DNA of 53,760 nt from Candidatus Woesearchaeota archaeon (GCA_018655015.1 JABIKK010000008.1:72791-126550); one strand, 5' to 3'; counted from the stretch's first letter, positions 32,322-40,406 are shown. A program made the numbers and translations. Notes: generated by a model not told the origin, from the letters alone.

Positions 32322-33362
32322 ATGTTAAGGCCGTTTAATTTTGGAGATGTAGCTTTTGTTTCTACTGGGAAATATTTGCCTATGAAGAGAGTTACTAATG
32401 AGGTCTTTGATGGTAAAACTCTTTTTCCATATGATATTAATGGTCAAAGACTGAATGGTGAGGGTGTTGTTTGCACTGATAAATGGATAAGGCAAAGGAC
32501 TGGAGTTGTTGAAAGGAGGCGTGCTGAATCGTTTGAAAATGTGGCTACAATGGCGGCAAGATCTATTGAAGATGCTTTGTATAATGGAGATTTGTGTGTT
32601 GATAGACTTAATGGTGTTTTAGTTGCAACTGTTACATCTTCTCCAAGGTATCCATCTGGGGCATGTCAAACTCAGAAACATTTAGGTATTAATGGTAATA
32701 TGGTGGAGTTTGCGGCGCATGATGTTGGTGCTGCATGTGCAGGTTTTGGCGTCGCAGTTATTAACGCAGCTGGACGTATAGCGACGGGTGCGATAGATGG
32801 ATTAATTGCTGTTAGCGCTTCTGAACTTCTAACAAGCGAAGTAGATTATACTGATCAAAACTCTCCTTTATTTGGCGATGGTGCGGGCGCGGTTATTATT
32901 GGAAAAGTTGGAAGTACCGATGGACTTGAAGGAAGAATTGTTGGTAGCTATGAGGGAAGTTATGTTAGTGATGGTAAGTCAGATTTAATTGTTAGTGACC
33001 CAGGTGGATTCTTAAGAATGCCCGAAGGTAATAAGGTTTACAAGGTAGCCGTAGGTAATATGTGTATGGCTGTCGCTAATTTGATGGATAGGGTGGGTTG
33101 GACTAATGATGATCTTGATTTTGTGATCCCTCATCAAGCAAACATAAGAATTATTGAGAAAGTTGCAAAGGAATCTGGATTGGGAATTGATAAAGTCTTT
33201 GTTAATATTGAAAAATATGGAAATATGTCTTCAGCAACATGCCCTGTTGCATTGGACGAAGCAATTGAACAGGGAAGAGTGAAAGAAGGTTCAAAGGGAA
33301 TTTTAGTTTCATTTGGTTCTGGTTTGGTTACTAGTGCAGTTGCATTAGATTATGGGAAATAG
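32322..33362 (+). CDS. 3-oxoacyl-ACP synthase III-like (FabH/KAS III) enzyme
   Basis: A thiolase-fold condensing enzyme of about 346 residues. The Cys-His-Asn triad is visible: AACAGF (Cys), VIPHQANIRI (His) and NIEKYGNMSSAT (Asn). TDKWIRQRTGVVERR and GDGAGAVIIG are typical FabH segments. KAS III starts fatty acid synthesis by condensing acyl-CoA with malonyl-ACP, a pathway unusual in archaea; related members make polyketides or act in HMG-CoA-type condensations, and the length also allows a specialised thiolase. No ACP, FabD, FabF or FabG gene is seen here, but an FMN enoyl-reductase-like protein lies at 37792. Not HMG-CoA synthase by motif order. Confidence 0.85.
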   Translation: MLRPFNFGDVAFVSTGKYLPMKRVTNEVFDGKTLFPYDINGQRLNGEGVVCTDKWIRQRTGVVERRRAESFENVATMAARSIEDALYNGDLCVDRLNGVLVATVTSSPRYPSGACQTQKHLGINGNMVEFAAHDVGAACAGFGVAVINAAGRIATGAIDGLIAVSASELLTSEVDYTDQNSPLFGDGAGAVIIGKVGSTDGLEGRIVGSYEGSYVSDGKSDLIVSDPGGFLRMPEGNKVYKVAVGNMCMAVANLMDRVGWTNDDLDFVIPHQANIRIIEKVAKESGLGIDKVFVNIEKYGNMSSATCPVALDEAIEQGRVKEGSKGILVSFGSGLVTSAVALDYGK

Positions 33363-33380
33363 ATTCTTCAGAATATTAAT

Positions 33381-33390
33381 AAATATAAAT
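33381..33390 (+). promoter_or_regulatory. TATA-like element before the 33419 gene
   Basis: AAATATAAAT within an AT stretch 18 bp after the FabH stop, centred about 33 nt before ATG 33419. Confidence 0.35.
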
Positions 33391-33418
33391 AAGTTAGTGT
33401 TGTTGTTTTTTGTTCTAA

Positions 33419-33898
33419 ATGGTGGTAGAAAAATATACTTTAGTCACGACTAGTGGTGAAAGCTATATGGTTGAGAGAGATTCAACTTGTCTCTCATGGT
33501 TGCCACATGAAAGATTCAAGGTTAGGATTCCTTTAGTGAATGGTCAAAGACCTCACAAATTTAGATATAGGCAGGGTAAAAGAATATTTAGGGGAGACCT
33601 TGCTAAGAAATCAGATTGGTATAACTTAGTTGGTTTTTTAAAAGAAGGTACAGATTATTCTGGAAATGTGCTTGAAATAACTGGTAATAGATCTTTACCC
33701 CTTGAAATTTTTTTAAAAGAGGGATCAAATGAGAATGGTAGTCCATTTGTTTCTATCTCCCAGGTTGGAGATATTGGTGAATTGAGAGGATTTAGGCCTT
33801 GGCTAGTGAGGGAAGGTGAGGGAATGGTTACATCACATTATAGGATCTTGCCTGCTATAGATGAGGTCTTAGAAGGTTGGCAAGCTAAATCAGATTGA
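33419..33898 (+). CDS. Hypothetical beta-rich protein, 159 aa
   Basis: No family recognised. Starts MVVEKYTLVTTSGESYMVER and contains alternating strand-like segments (RFKVRIPLVNGQRPHKFRYR, GFLKEGTDYSGNVLEITG). No signal peptide or membrane segment. The end, GMVTSHYRILPAIDEVLEGW, overlaps the convergent agmatinase gene by 14 bp. A TATA-like box lies upstream, so it may be transcribed apart from the FabH gene. Confidence 0.6.
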   Translation: MVVEKYTLVTTSGESYMVERDSTCLSWLPHERFKVRIPLVNGQRPHKFRYRQGKRIFRGDLAKKSDWYNLVGFLKEGTDYSGNVLEITGNRSLPLEIFLKEGSNENGSPFVSISQVGDIGELRGFRPWLVREGEGMVTSHYRILPAIDEVLEGWQAKSD

Positions 33899-34712
33899 GA
33901 GACATTATTTTGTAAGCTAATCTTGCTAAAGAGTATGCTTCAGCCCTAAAGTTTTCTTTGGGTGCGAATTCTACAATATCTGCGCCAATTACTTCTTTTT
34001 CCTTGAAAATTAGTTTTAGAATGTCAATTATGATGTTCCAATCTAATCCTCCCGGTTCAGGAGTTCCAGTATTTCTTATGAATGATGGGTCAAACACATC
34101 TACATCAATTGAAATGTAAACCCTTTCTTTTAATTTTGGAAGAATTTCCTTAATTTTTTCTAAAGTTAAATCATATGCGCTAATTTGATGGATGTTGTCA
34201 GAATTTTTAATTTCCTTATGTTCTTCTATGTCTTGTGATCTAACCCCTATGATTGCTAGGTCATGTTTATTAGATATTCTTTTTGATACGCAAGCATGGT
34301 TGTTCTTTGAATTGTTCCACGAATCGCTGAAATCATTATGTGCATCTAAGACAATCACCGAAAAATCATTATCTTTTTCAAGACCATTTATAATTCCAAT
34401 TGTTACTGAATGATCTCCACCGAGACCTATTATGAACTTATCTTTATGTTTTTCAACTGTTTCAGATGTTTTTTGAAGCATTTCTTCTTCGTTTTTTGGT
34501 TTGATAGCATCTAATAATTTTATTCCCTTTACAAAGGGTTCATTTTCAAATTGATCTTCATAGTAATCTAAGTGTTGGGATGCTTTAATTATCTCTTCTG
34601 GACCTTTAGACGCACCTTTTCCATAAGTAAGAGTTCCTTCGTATTCAATTGGTAAAATAAGAAACTTAGAGTTATCATTACAATACTCATCGGGCAGGTT
34701 CATCCATTTCAT
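33885..34712 (-). CDS. speB: Agmatinase-like ureohydrolase
   Basis: Hydrolyses agmatine to putrescine and urea, or the agmatine side chain on eIF5A. The 275-residue protein has all manganese-ligand motifs: LGGDHSVT, DAHNDF and SIDVDVFDPSF, with TGTPEPGGL near the end. The usual DAHxDLR is DAHNDFSDSW, followed by NHACVSKR as in agmatinases (SHACVMRR). It is the last gene of the dys-decarboxylase-speB operon; its ATG overlaps the decarboxylase stop as ATGA. Confidence 0.93.
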   Translation of the reverse strand: MKWMNLPDEYCNDNSKFLILPIEYEGTLTYGKGASKGPEEIIKASQHLDYYEDQFENEPFVKGIKLLDAIKPKNEEEMLQKTSETVEKHKDKFIIGLGGDHSVTIGIINGLEKDNDFSVIVLDAHNDFSDSWNNSKNNHACVSKRISNKHDLAIIGVRSQDIEEHKEIKNSDNIHQISAYDLTLEKIKEILPKLKERVYISIDVDVFDPSFIRNTGTPEPGGLDWNIIIDILKLIFKEKEVIGADIVEFAPKENFRAEAYSLARLAYKIMSLNLI

Positions 34713-35722
34713 TCTGTAATCTCCGTTTCAAGCTTTGGTAGATTGCAAAACTCGGTGCTAAAATTATATGCTCCTGCATTTAAGAAAGTTATTTTATCCC
34801 CTATTTTTGGCAATTCTTTTAGGAAAACTCTATATCTAAAAATATCTAGCGAATCTGGTGTTGATCCCTTTAATACGAAAGGAATTCCTTTGTCTAATTC
34901 ACCTTCAACTAATAATCTTATATGTGCAATAAAGGTGTCCATTGCTGAATTATATATTGATGCATTTAATATGATATTATTATTGTAAATATTCTTTACT
35001 TCTGCAATTAGTTTAACTGATGGTGCTGCAATGTATCTTCCGGGTTCAACAATTACCTTTACATTTTGTTGATTTAACCATTTTCTTAGTTCCTTGATTT
35101 TGATTAATAAAGACTCTAATGCTTCAACCCTATAATTTTTGTAAATGCTTGGGATTCCCCCGCCTATATTCAATACATCTATACTGTTTAGAGTATTTTT
35201 ATCAATACTATCTTCTAATTCACTGATTAATGACCATTCACTTACATTTTGAGTTTTTCTATGGAAATGTATCCCTAGTGTTTTGATGTTATTATTTTTC
35301 CGTAGTTCCGGAATTAGATTGTTAATTTCTTTTGAATAGAAGCCAAAAACGAAGTGCTTACCGGTGTGTACTGTGCTTTCTTTAAGCCTCATTCTAAGAA
35401 GAAGATTAATTTCTTTGTTTGATTTTATTAAAATGTCTAAGTCTTTTTGATTGTCAACTACAAATGATTTAACTCCTTTATTGTAAATTTCTTCTATTTC
35501 TTCTATATTCCATCCTTGTGCAAAGAACCATATTTTACTTTTATTCTTTATTTGATCAACTGCTTCCTTTGAATGTATGCTGAATGAACAATCGGTATCT
35601 TCTAAAATTTTACAAACTTCATAATTTGTTTTAGCACTGTAAGAAACTTCATCCGCAAGTTCATAGCATTTTTTAAGTTGGTCTCTTACTATTTTTTTAC
35701 TTAGTATAAACTTGGCTTTCAT
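34709..35722 (-). CDS. Fold-III PLP amino acid decarboxylase (arginine/ornithine type)
   Basis: A 337-residue alanine-racemase-fold decarboxylase. The PLP lysine is in YSAKTNY, close to the start; the phosphate-binding glycines are in LNIGGGIP, with VEPGRY and the barrel His in GIHFHRKTQN. The C-terminal GSTPDSLDIF and FLNAGAYNFSTEF occupy the places of the substrate-contact segments of ornithine/lysine/arginine decarboxylases (CDxxD and GAY). GSTPDSLD lacks the usual catalytic Cys (GPTCDS.D), so specificity is uncertain. Lying between deoxyhypusine synthase and agmatinase, an arginine decarboxylase making agmatine is most likely. Confidence 0.85.
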   Translation of the reverse strand: MKAKFILSKKIVRDQLKKCYELADEVSYSAKTNYEVCKILEDTDCSFSIHSKEAVDQIKNKSKIWFFAQGWNIEEIEEIYNKGVKSFVVDNQKDLDILIKSNKEINLLLRMRLKESTVHTGKHFVFGFYSKEINNLIPELRKNNNIKTLGIHFHRKTQNVSEWSLISELEDSIDKNTLNSIDVLNIGGGIPSIYKNYRVEALESLLIKIKELRKWLNQQNVKVIVEPGRYIAAPSVKLIAEVKNIYNNNIILNASIYNSAMDTFIAHIRLLVEGELDKGIPFVLKGSTPDSLDIFRYRVFLKELPKIGDKITFLNAGAYNFSTEFCNLPKLETEITE

Positions 35723-36660
35723 TCTTTTAATATTCCTTCATCAGATAGTTGTTCTAAGGCACTACACATCATTAATGGAAAGTTGATAGTTACATCTCCA
35801 ATAACTGTAACTACATCTGAATCATCTTTTACTTTGCCCCAACTTTTTGCTTCTTTGGTTGTAGCTCCACTCATACTGCCCGAAGTGTGGCTTGCTGTGG
35901 TCATGTAAATTGCGTAATCCATTCCACCGTTTAGTAAACCTGCAAGAACTGCATGGTGTTTCGAAATACTTCCTCCTAGAGAGATTAAACCTTTTTTATC
36001 ATCTTGACTTACTGAGAAGAGGATATTTGCGAAATCTTTCACTACATCTACTATGAAATCGTTGTTATTTTCTTGGAACATGTATAGCTGGAAGCCCATA
36101 GAACCGTCCGTAATCGATGGACAGAAGATGGGTACATTATTTTTAGCAGCCTGAAATAGGATGGAGTCTTCATCGTTTAACATCAATCCAAATTCTCTTA
36201 GCATGTCTGAAACAGCCCATCTTTTTTCTTTTTTGTATATTTCTTTTAACATTGAACCTACTGTATCTTCGAATTTCATGTAGGATTCGTTTCTAATTTG
36301 TAAGTTGCCGATTCTATTGATTCCTTTTTCATGTAGTTCTATATCGTCTGGAGAAAAGTCTCCTACGAAGAATTTTTCACCATGAGCTTTCATAATATCT
36401 TCTTCTAAACCGCCAACAGTTGTTACGATTATATCTGGAATCCCTAATTTGATTAATTGTGCAAAGAACCCTCTTAACCCAGAAGTTACCATATTTGAAG
36501 TGAAGGTTAGGAATATCTTAGCACCATTCTTCTTCATTCTTATTACTGTGTCTACTGCTTTTTTTAGTTCAATACTTTGAAAACCAACGTTTCCTAGACC
36601 ATTGACTAATTCGTTGACATTAATATTCTTCTTCCATTTGAAATCTTTTACCTTTTGCAT
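35719..36660 (-). CDS. dys: Deoxyhypusine synthase
   Basis: NAD-dependent transfer of an aminobutyl group from spermidine, or of an agmatine-derived group in some archaea, to a lysine of translation factor aIF5A. The 313 residues carry FTSNMVTSGLRGFFAQL, ADII-like IVTTVGGLEEDIMK, ADNT-like GGSISKHHAVLAGLLNGG (NAD and substrate pocket) and the catalytic lysine in EAKSWGKVKDD (~K276). It leads a three-gene operon with overlaps of 4 bp and has a clear AGGGAGG ribosome site about 7 nt upstream. aIF5A itself is not in the window. No spermidine synthase is seen here. Confidence 0.95.
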   Translation of the reverse strand: MQKVKDFKWKKNINVNELVNGLGNVGFQSIELKKAVDTVIRMKKNGAKIFLTFTSNMVTSGLRGFFAQLIKLGIPDIIVTTVGGLEEDIMKAHGEKFFVGDFSPDDIELHEKGINRIGNLQIRNESYMKFEDTVGSMLKEIYKKEKRWAVSDMLREFGLMLNDEDSILFQAAKNNVPIFCPSITDGSMGFQLYMFQENNNDFIVDVVKDFANILFSVSQDDKKGLISLGGSISKHHAVLAGLLNGGMDYAIYMTTASHTSGSMSGATTKEAKSWGKVKDDSDVVTVIGDVTINFPLMMCSALEQLSDEGILKE

Positions 36661-36838
36661 AGAATTCCTCCCTAAGGACTAGAAATAAAGTATTAACTAC
36701 CGGACAATCTTACTGTGTCTCTGTTTGGGTTGTTAATCATGTTGTTGATTTAGGAGTTTGATTAATAAACTTATCGGTTCGAATGTGTATTATGCAAGAT
36801 ATGGATGGATTTAAATATTACTTTTTTGTGTTTATTTT
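36661..36838. other. Divergent spacer, no gene seen
   Basis: 178 bp between dys and the O-methyltransferase gene. It contains the dys ribosome site (AGGGAGG) and the TATA box of the rightward gene. GTTCGAAT near 36777 resembles a tRNA T-loop, but the flanks do not pair and there is no acceptor stem, so no RNA gene is called. Confidence 0.5.
36810..36820 (+). promoter_or_regulatory. TATA box of the O-methyltransferase gene
   Basis: TTTAAATATTA about 24 nt before GTG 36839. The fixed spacing supports this non-ATG start as a leaderless one. Confidence 0.5.
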
Positions 36839-37363
36839 GTGAGTGTTGACAAGAAGATAGAAGAACTTGAAGTGAATAGGGCGCCAATGAACATTTCTAG
36901 AGAAACTATAGAATTCATAGTGAATAGTGTGTTATTCGAGGATGTTAAGGTTTTAGAGATTGGAACTTTTAATGGGTATTCTGCTTTGTGGTTTTCAACC
37001 ATCGCTAGTAGGGTTTTAGGTATTGATATTAGTGGGACTAATGTGGAAGAAGCGAGGAAGAATTTAGAAGGAACTGATGTGGAGATTGTATTGGGTAATG
37101 CTTTGGATATTGTTCCTAAGTTGGAAGAGAAGTTTAATGTTGTTTTAATTGACGCTCAGAAGAATGAGTATGGAAGTTATTTAGAAGTTGTTCTGGATAA
37201 ATTAGAAGATGACTTTTTAATATTTGTTGATAATACTATTTCGCATGGCGGGAAGATAACTTCTCTTTTTGAAGTTCTTAAGAAACATTCTGAGTTAGAG
37301 TGGAAGGAAATGGGTATTGGTAAGGGTTTGATTGTTATTAAGAATAAATCAAAGTTCCAATAA
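36839..37363 (+). CDS. COMT/TrmR-like O-methyltransferase
   Basis: A 174-residue class I methyltransferase of the catechol-O-methyltransferase type. Motif I is VLEIGTFNGYSALWF; the metal and catalytic region is LIDAQKNEYGSYLEVV (DA-x-K-x-x-Y), followed by IFVDNTISHGG. This family includes TrmR (YrrM), which methylates 5-hydroxyuridine at tRNA position 34, the product of U32 enzymes such as the one at 18980-20305; small phenolic substrates are the alternative. GTG start chosen from the TATA spacing. It overlaps the convergent SemiSWEET gene by 26 bp. Confidence 0.85.
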   Translation: MSVDKKIEELEVNRAPMNISRETIEFIVNSVLFEDVKVLEIGTFNGYSALWFSTIASRVLGIDISGTNVEEARKNLEGTDVEIVLGNALDIVPKLEEKFNVVLIDAQKNEYGSYLEVVLDKLEDDFLIFVDNTISHGGKITSLFEVLKKHSELEWKEMGIGKGLIVIKNKSKFQ

Positions 37364-37676
37364 CAATGAAGATATCTAAGGCTATCCAAATTACACTGTT
37401 TACTATTATTGGTTTTTCATTATGGGCAATACCATAAATTAACCAGTAAGTTGATGTGAATGCATAGGCTAACCAAGATATTGCAGATACGCCTGTTGCG
37501 TCTTTTCCAACCCAAATTTTAAAGACTTGGGGCAAGGTGAATAAAATACCAATTGTGATTATTAAGTAAACTGCATTGTCGAGAAATTTTTTAAATGGAT
37601 TTTTACTAGGATAAGATTGTTTTTTAAGATGTATTCTCTTTCTTTGATGATAATGATGGTATCCTTTATGATTCAT
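37338..37676 (-). CDS. SemiSWEET / PQ-loop sugar transporter-like protein
   Basis: A 112-residue protein with three membrane helices, the unit that dimerises in SemiSWEETs to carry sugars across the membrane. After a His/Arg/Lys-rich tail (NHKGYHHYHQRKRIHLKK) helix 1 is VYLIITIGILFTLPQVFKIW with the PQ motif, then GKDATGVSAISWLAY, helix 2, and helix 3 PIIVNSVIWIALDIFIVIGT. Sugar specificity cannot be told. Import of sugars would make sense beside the secreted polysaccharide lyase, but that gene is 30 kb away. Confidence 0.88.
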   Translation of the reverse strand: MNHKGYHHYHQRKRIHLKKQSYPSKNPFKKFLDNAVYLIITIGILFTLPQVFKIWVGKDATGVSAISWLAYAFTSTYWLIYGIAHNEKPIIVNSVIWIALDIFIVIGTLIYS

Positions 37677-37758
37677 TTTTTAACCCTTTTTCTTTAATAA
37701 GTGATTTAATGGAATTCTTATTTAAACCTTTGGAAGAATATTCTAACAAAACACAGAA

Positions 37759-37768
37759 TTTAAATATC
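37759..37768 (+). promoter_or_regulatory. TATA box of the flavoprotein gene
   Basis: TTTAAATATC centred about 28 nt before ATG 37792; leaderless transcript expected. Confidence 0.5.
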
Positions 37769-37791
37769 TCCAATGTTAAATTTTTCTGGAT

Positions 37792-39288
37792 ATGTCACTT
37801 GAAAGAATCTTGTTGAATGGCGAACTGCCAAGGATTATTCAAGGTGGTATGGGCGTAGCTGTTTCTAATTGGAGGCTGGCAAGGGCCGTTTCTATGGAAG
37901 GTCAATTGGGTGTTGTTTCTGGAACTGGAATCGATGTTATTTTGGCTCGTAGACTCCAAGAAGGAGATAAAGATGGGAGAATGAGGGCAGCAATTGCAGA
38001 GTTCCCTATAAGAAGAATTGCCGATGAAGTTTTAGATAGATATTTTGTTGAAGGTGGTAAAGATTTTTCTAAACCTTATGTACCTACACCATTTCCCAAA
38101 TTAAAACAGGATGGAAAGAACCTAACTTTAGAGAGTAATCATCTCCAAAACTTAATTGTTCTTGCAAATTTTGTTGAAGTTTATCTTGCCAAACAAGGAC
38201 ATAATGGGAAGGTGGGAATAAATCTTCTTCACAAAGTTCAACATTTGATTCCCCAAGGACTTTACGGTGCGATGTTGGCGGGAGTCGATGCTGTTTTGAT
38301 TGGTGCAGGTTTACCTAAATCAATTCCTGATGCACTTGATGCTTTAGTAACTGGTGAAACATTATCGATGCCTTTCCCCGTAAATGGTGGGAAAAGCTAT
38401 AGGCTTGAATTTGATTCTAATAGTTTTATGGGGGAACATATCGAGATTAGGAGACCCGCGTTTTTAGGTATTGTTTCAAATCAAGTACCTATAAAGTTTT
38501 TACCTAATGCTGAAGGTTATATTATTGAAGGATTATCACCTTTTGATAACGGAGAAGTTATTCAAGGTCCGCTTGCAGGGGGACATAATGCAGGTCCTAG
38601 GAAAAAAGGGGAACTTAGTGCAGCTGGTGAATTAGTTTATGGTTTGAGAGATAAAACAGATTTTGAAATTTTAAATGGAATGCTTGATCGTAGAGTTGAA
38701 GGGGGTGGAAATGTTCAACCTTATTGGCTTGTAGGAGGATGTTCTACAAGTTTAAAAAAATCGATAGATCTTGGGGCAACAGGGGTTCAAGTTGGAACTT
38801 TGTTTGCAACATCAATTGAATCAGGCATTAAGTATGAAAACAAAGAGAAGATGATTGAATCTATTTTGGATGGTGCTAGTGTTTTTGCAGATCCCAATGC
38901 GTCTCCAACAGGATATCCATTTCAAGTTTTTCCTTTGGATGGTAGTCTTTCAGAAAAAGATGTTTATGGGGCTCGAAAGCGTGTTTGTGATATGGGCGGC
39001 CTTTTGGAATTCTTTGAAGATGCGGATGGGGTTGTTAGATCACGGTGTGCTTCTGAACCAGTTCACTTGTATACTGGGAAGGGGGGAACTTTAGAGAGTG
39101 CGGCCTATAGAAAATGTTTATGTCAAGCACTTGTTTCATGGGCAGGCTTTCCGACTGTTAGAAAGGATGGATCTGTTGAACCCTCAATTGCTACATTGGG
39201 TAGGGATACTTCGTCTGTGAGAGAGCTTTTGGAGATTCATGGAAGGTATAGTGCTGCAGATGCAATAAATTTAATCAAAGCCTCATAG
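37792..39288 (+). CDS. Large nitronate monooxygenase / enoyl-reductase-like FMN protein
   Basis: A 498-residue FMN-dependent TIM-barrel protein of the 2-nitropropane dioxygenase superfamily, in its long form. Features: IIQGGMGVAVSNWRLARAVS, QLGVVSGTGID, ADAVLIGAGLP-like VDAVLIGAGLPKSIPDAL, LAGGHNAGP (catalytic His region) and YWLVGGCSTS...GATGVQVGTLFATSIESG. The C-terminal ~100 residues carry several cysteines (YRKCLCQALVSW) not found in FabK. Relatives act as nitronate monooxygenases or as trans-acting enoyl reductases (FabK/PfaD). With a FabH-like gene 5 kb away a lipid or polyketide role is possible but unproven. Confidence 0.83.
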   Translation: MSLERILLNGELPRIIQGGMGVAVSNWRLARAVSMEGQLGVVSGTGIDVILARRLQEGDKDGRMRAAIAEFPIRRIADEVLDRYFVEGGKDFSKPYVPTPFPKLKQDGKNLTLESNHLQNLIVLANFVEVYLAKQGHNGKVGINLLHKVQHLIPQGLYGAMLAGVDAVLIGAGLPKSIPDALDALVTGETLSMPFPVNGGKSYRLEFDSNSFMGEHIEIRRPAFLGIVSNQVPIKFLPNAEGYIIEGLSPFDNGEVIQGPLAGGHNAGPRKKGELSAAGELVYGLRDKTDFEILNGMLDRRVEGGGNVQPYWLVGGCSTSLKKSIDLGATGVQVGTLFATSIESGIKYENKEKMIESILDGASVFADPNASPTGYPFQVFPLDGSLSEKDVYGARKRVCDMGGLLEFFEDADGVVRSRCASEPVHLYTGKGGTLESAAYRKCLCQALVSWAGFPTVRKDGSVEPSIATLGRDTSSVRELLEIHGRYSAADAINLIKAS

Positions 39289-39302
39289 TTTTTATCATCA
39301 AA

Positions 39303-39314
39303 TTTATATAATAT
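39303..39314 (+). promoter_or_regulatory. TATA box of the AlaX gene
   Basis: TTTATATAATAT about 24 nt before ATG 39332; no Shine-Dalgarno sequence seen. Confidence 0.5.
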
Positions 39315-39331
39315 AAGTTTAATTTATTTTT

Positions 39332-39991
39332 ATGAAAAAATTATTTTGGGATGATCCCTATCTAACAGAGTGTAAGGCTAAGATTACTTCTATTGAAGGA
39401 TTTAAAGTTAAGTTAGATCAAAGTGTGTTTTTTGCTTTTTCTGGTGGACAAGCTTCTGATTTTGGGACTATTAATGGAATTAATGTGGTTGAAGCAGTTA
39501 AGGAAGGAGATAAGGAAAGCATTATTGATATTACTTATGTGCTAGAAAAAGAACCTGAATTTAATGTTGGTGATGAAGTTGAAGTTAAAATTGATTCGAT
39601 TAGAAGGAATACAATCAGGAATTTACATTCTGCTGCACATCTTATTTGGTATTTTGTTGAAGAGAAACTAGGTAAGTTAAAAACAATTGGTTCGAATATT
39701 TCTGTTGATAAGTCTAGATTAGATTATTTATTGGATGATCCTATTAGTGAAAATTTACCTGAAATTGAAGAAAAGGCGAATAAGTTTATTGAAGAAGATC
39801 ATGAAGTAATTTCTAGGGAAGATGATGAGAAACCTGATTTAAGATGGTGGGTTTGTGGAGATTGGAAGATGCCTTGTGGTGGAACTCATGTTAAGAGTAC
39901 TAAAGAAATTGGTAAAATTAAATTAAAAAGAAAAAATATTGGTGCTGGTAAGGAAAGAATTGAAATTACTTTACGCACTGACAAGGTTTGA
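39332..39991 (+). CDS. AlaX-type trans-editing alanyl-tRNA deacylase
   Basis: Clears Ser- or Gly-mischarged tRNA-Ala. The 219-residue protein is the medium-length AlaX form, equal to the editing domain of AlaRS: FFAFSGGQASDFGTING near the start, the zinc motif HSAAH and the second zinc pair CGGTH with a further Cys (VCGDWKMPCGG). No synthetase domain is present. It overlaps the convergent gene at 39966 by 26 bp. Confidence 0.92.
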   Translation: MKKLFWDDPYLTECKAKITSIEGFKVKLDQSVFFAFSGGQASDFGTINGINVVEAVKEGDKESIIDITYVLEKEPEFNVGDEVEVKIDSIRRNTIRNLHSAAHLIWYFVEEKLGKLKTIGSNISVDKSRLDYLLDDPISENLPEIEEKANKFIEEDHEVISREDDEKPDLRWWVCGDWKMPCGGTHVKSTKEIGKIKLKRKNIGAGKERIEITLRTDKV

Positions 39992-40340
39992 AACCAGCAT
40001 TTAATGCTGCGTTTTTTGTTTTGAATTTTAGGCTGTTCTTTGGTTTAATATTCTTAGCAAAAGGACAATTTGTTTTATGAAAACTTTTCCCATTTTTTGG
40101 AGCTACGAATGTTGTTTTTTTAGTGATTTTTATTACTTTTTTTGTAGCTGGTTTTTTGAATAAAGAGTTTAATTTTCTTATTTTCTCAGATAATTCATGC
40201 TCATTAACATCTATTCTTTTGAGAATTCTAACAATCTGAGCCTCTCTTTGCTCCATGTTCAGTATTTTCCTTTGTAGCCTTATTACGTCTTCTCTGACCA
40301 TTCTGAAAGAACGAACTAGCTTTTCTTCGACTTCATTCAT
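39966..40340 (-). CDS. Small protein with a C-terminal Ada-like metal-binding motif
   Basis: 124 residues. The first ~70 form a helix of coiled-coil character (EEKLVRSFRMVREDVIRLQR, REAQIVRILKRIDVNEHELS). After a lysine-rich linker comes TTFVAPKNGKSFHKTNCPFA, then a second part ending AALNAGFKPCQCVK. The order F-H-x-x-x-C-x-x-A ... A-G-x-x-P-C-x-x-C is the metal-binding hairpin of Ada N-termini and related zinc domains. It may bind DNA or oligomerise by the helix. Role unknown. Confidence 0.65.
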   Translation of the reverse strand: MNEVEEKLVRSFRMVREDVIRLQRKILNMEQREAQIVRILKRIDVNEHELSEKIRKLNSLFKKPATKKVIKITKKTTFVAPKNGKSFHKTNCPFAKNIKPKNSLKFKTKNAALNAGFKPCQCVK

Positions 40341-40406
40341 AGGCTATTTGAATAGTTAGTTCTATTTAAACTTATCTTTTTTAGCCATTTATAAGTGGTG
40401 ACTAAT

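Noticed and set aside
32322-33362. HMG-CoA synthase for the FabH-like gene
   Set aside because: The active-site contexts AACAGF, IPHQANIRI and NMSSAT and the TDKWIRQRTG segment are those of KAS III, and HMG-CoA synthase signatures are absent.
36770-36795. T-loop-like GTTCGAAT suggesting a tRNA
   Set aside because: The flanking bases do not form a T stem, and no anticodon arm or acceptor stem can be drawn. No tRNA or rRNA gene was found in the window.
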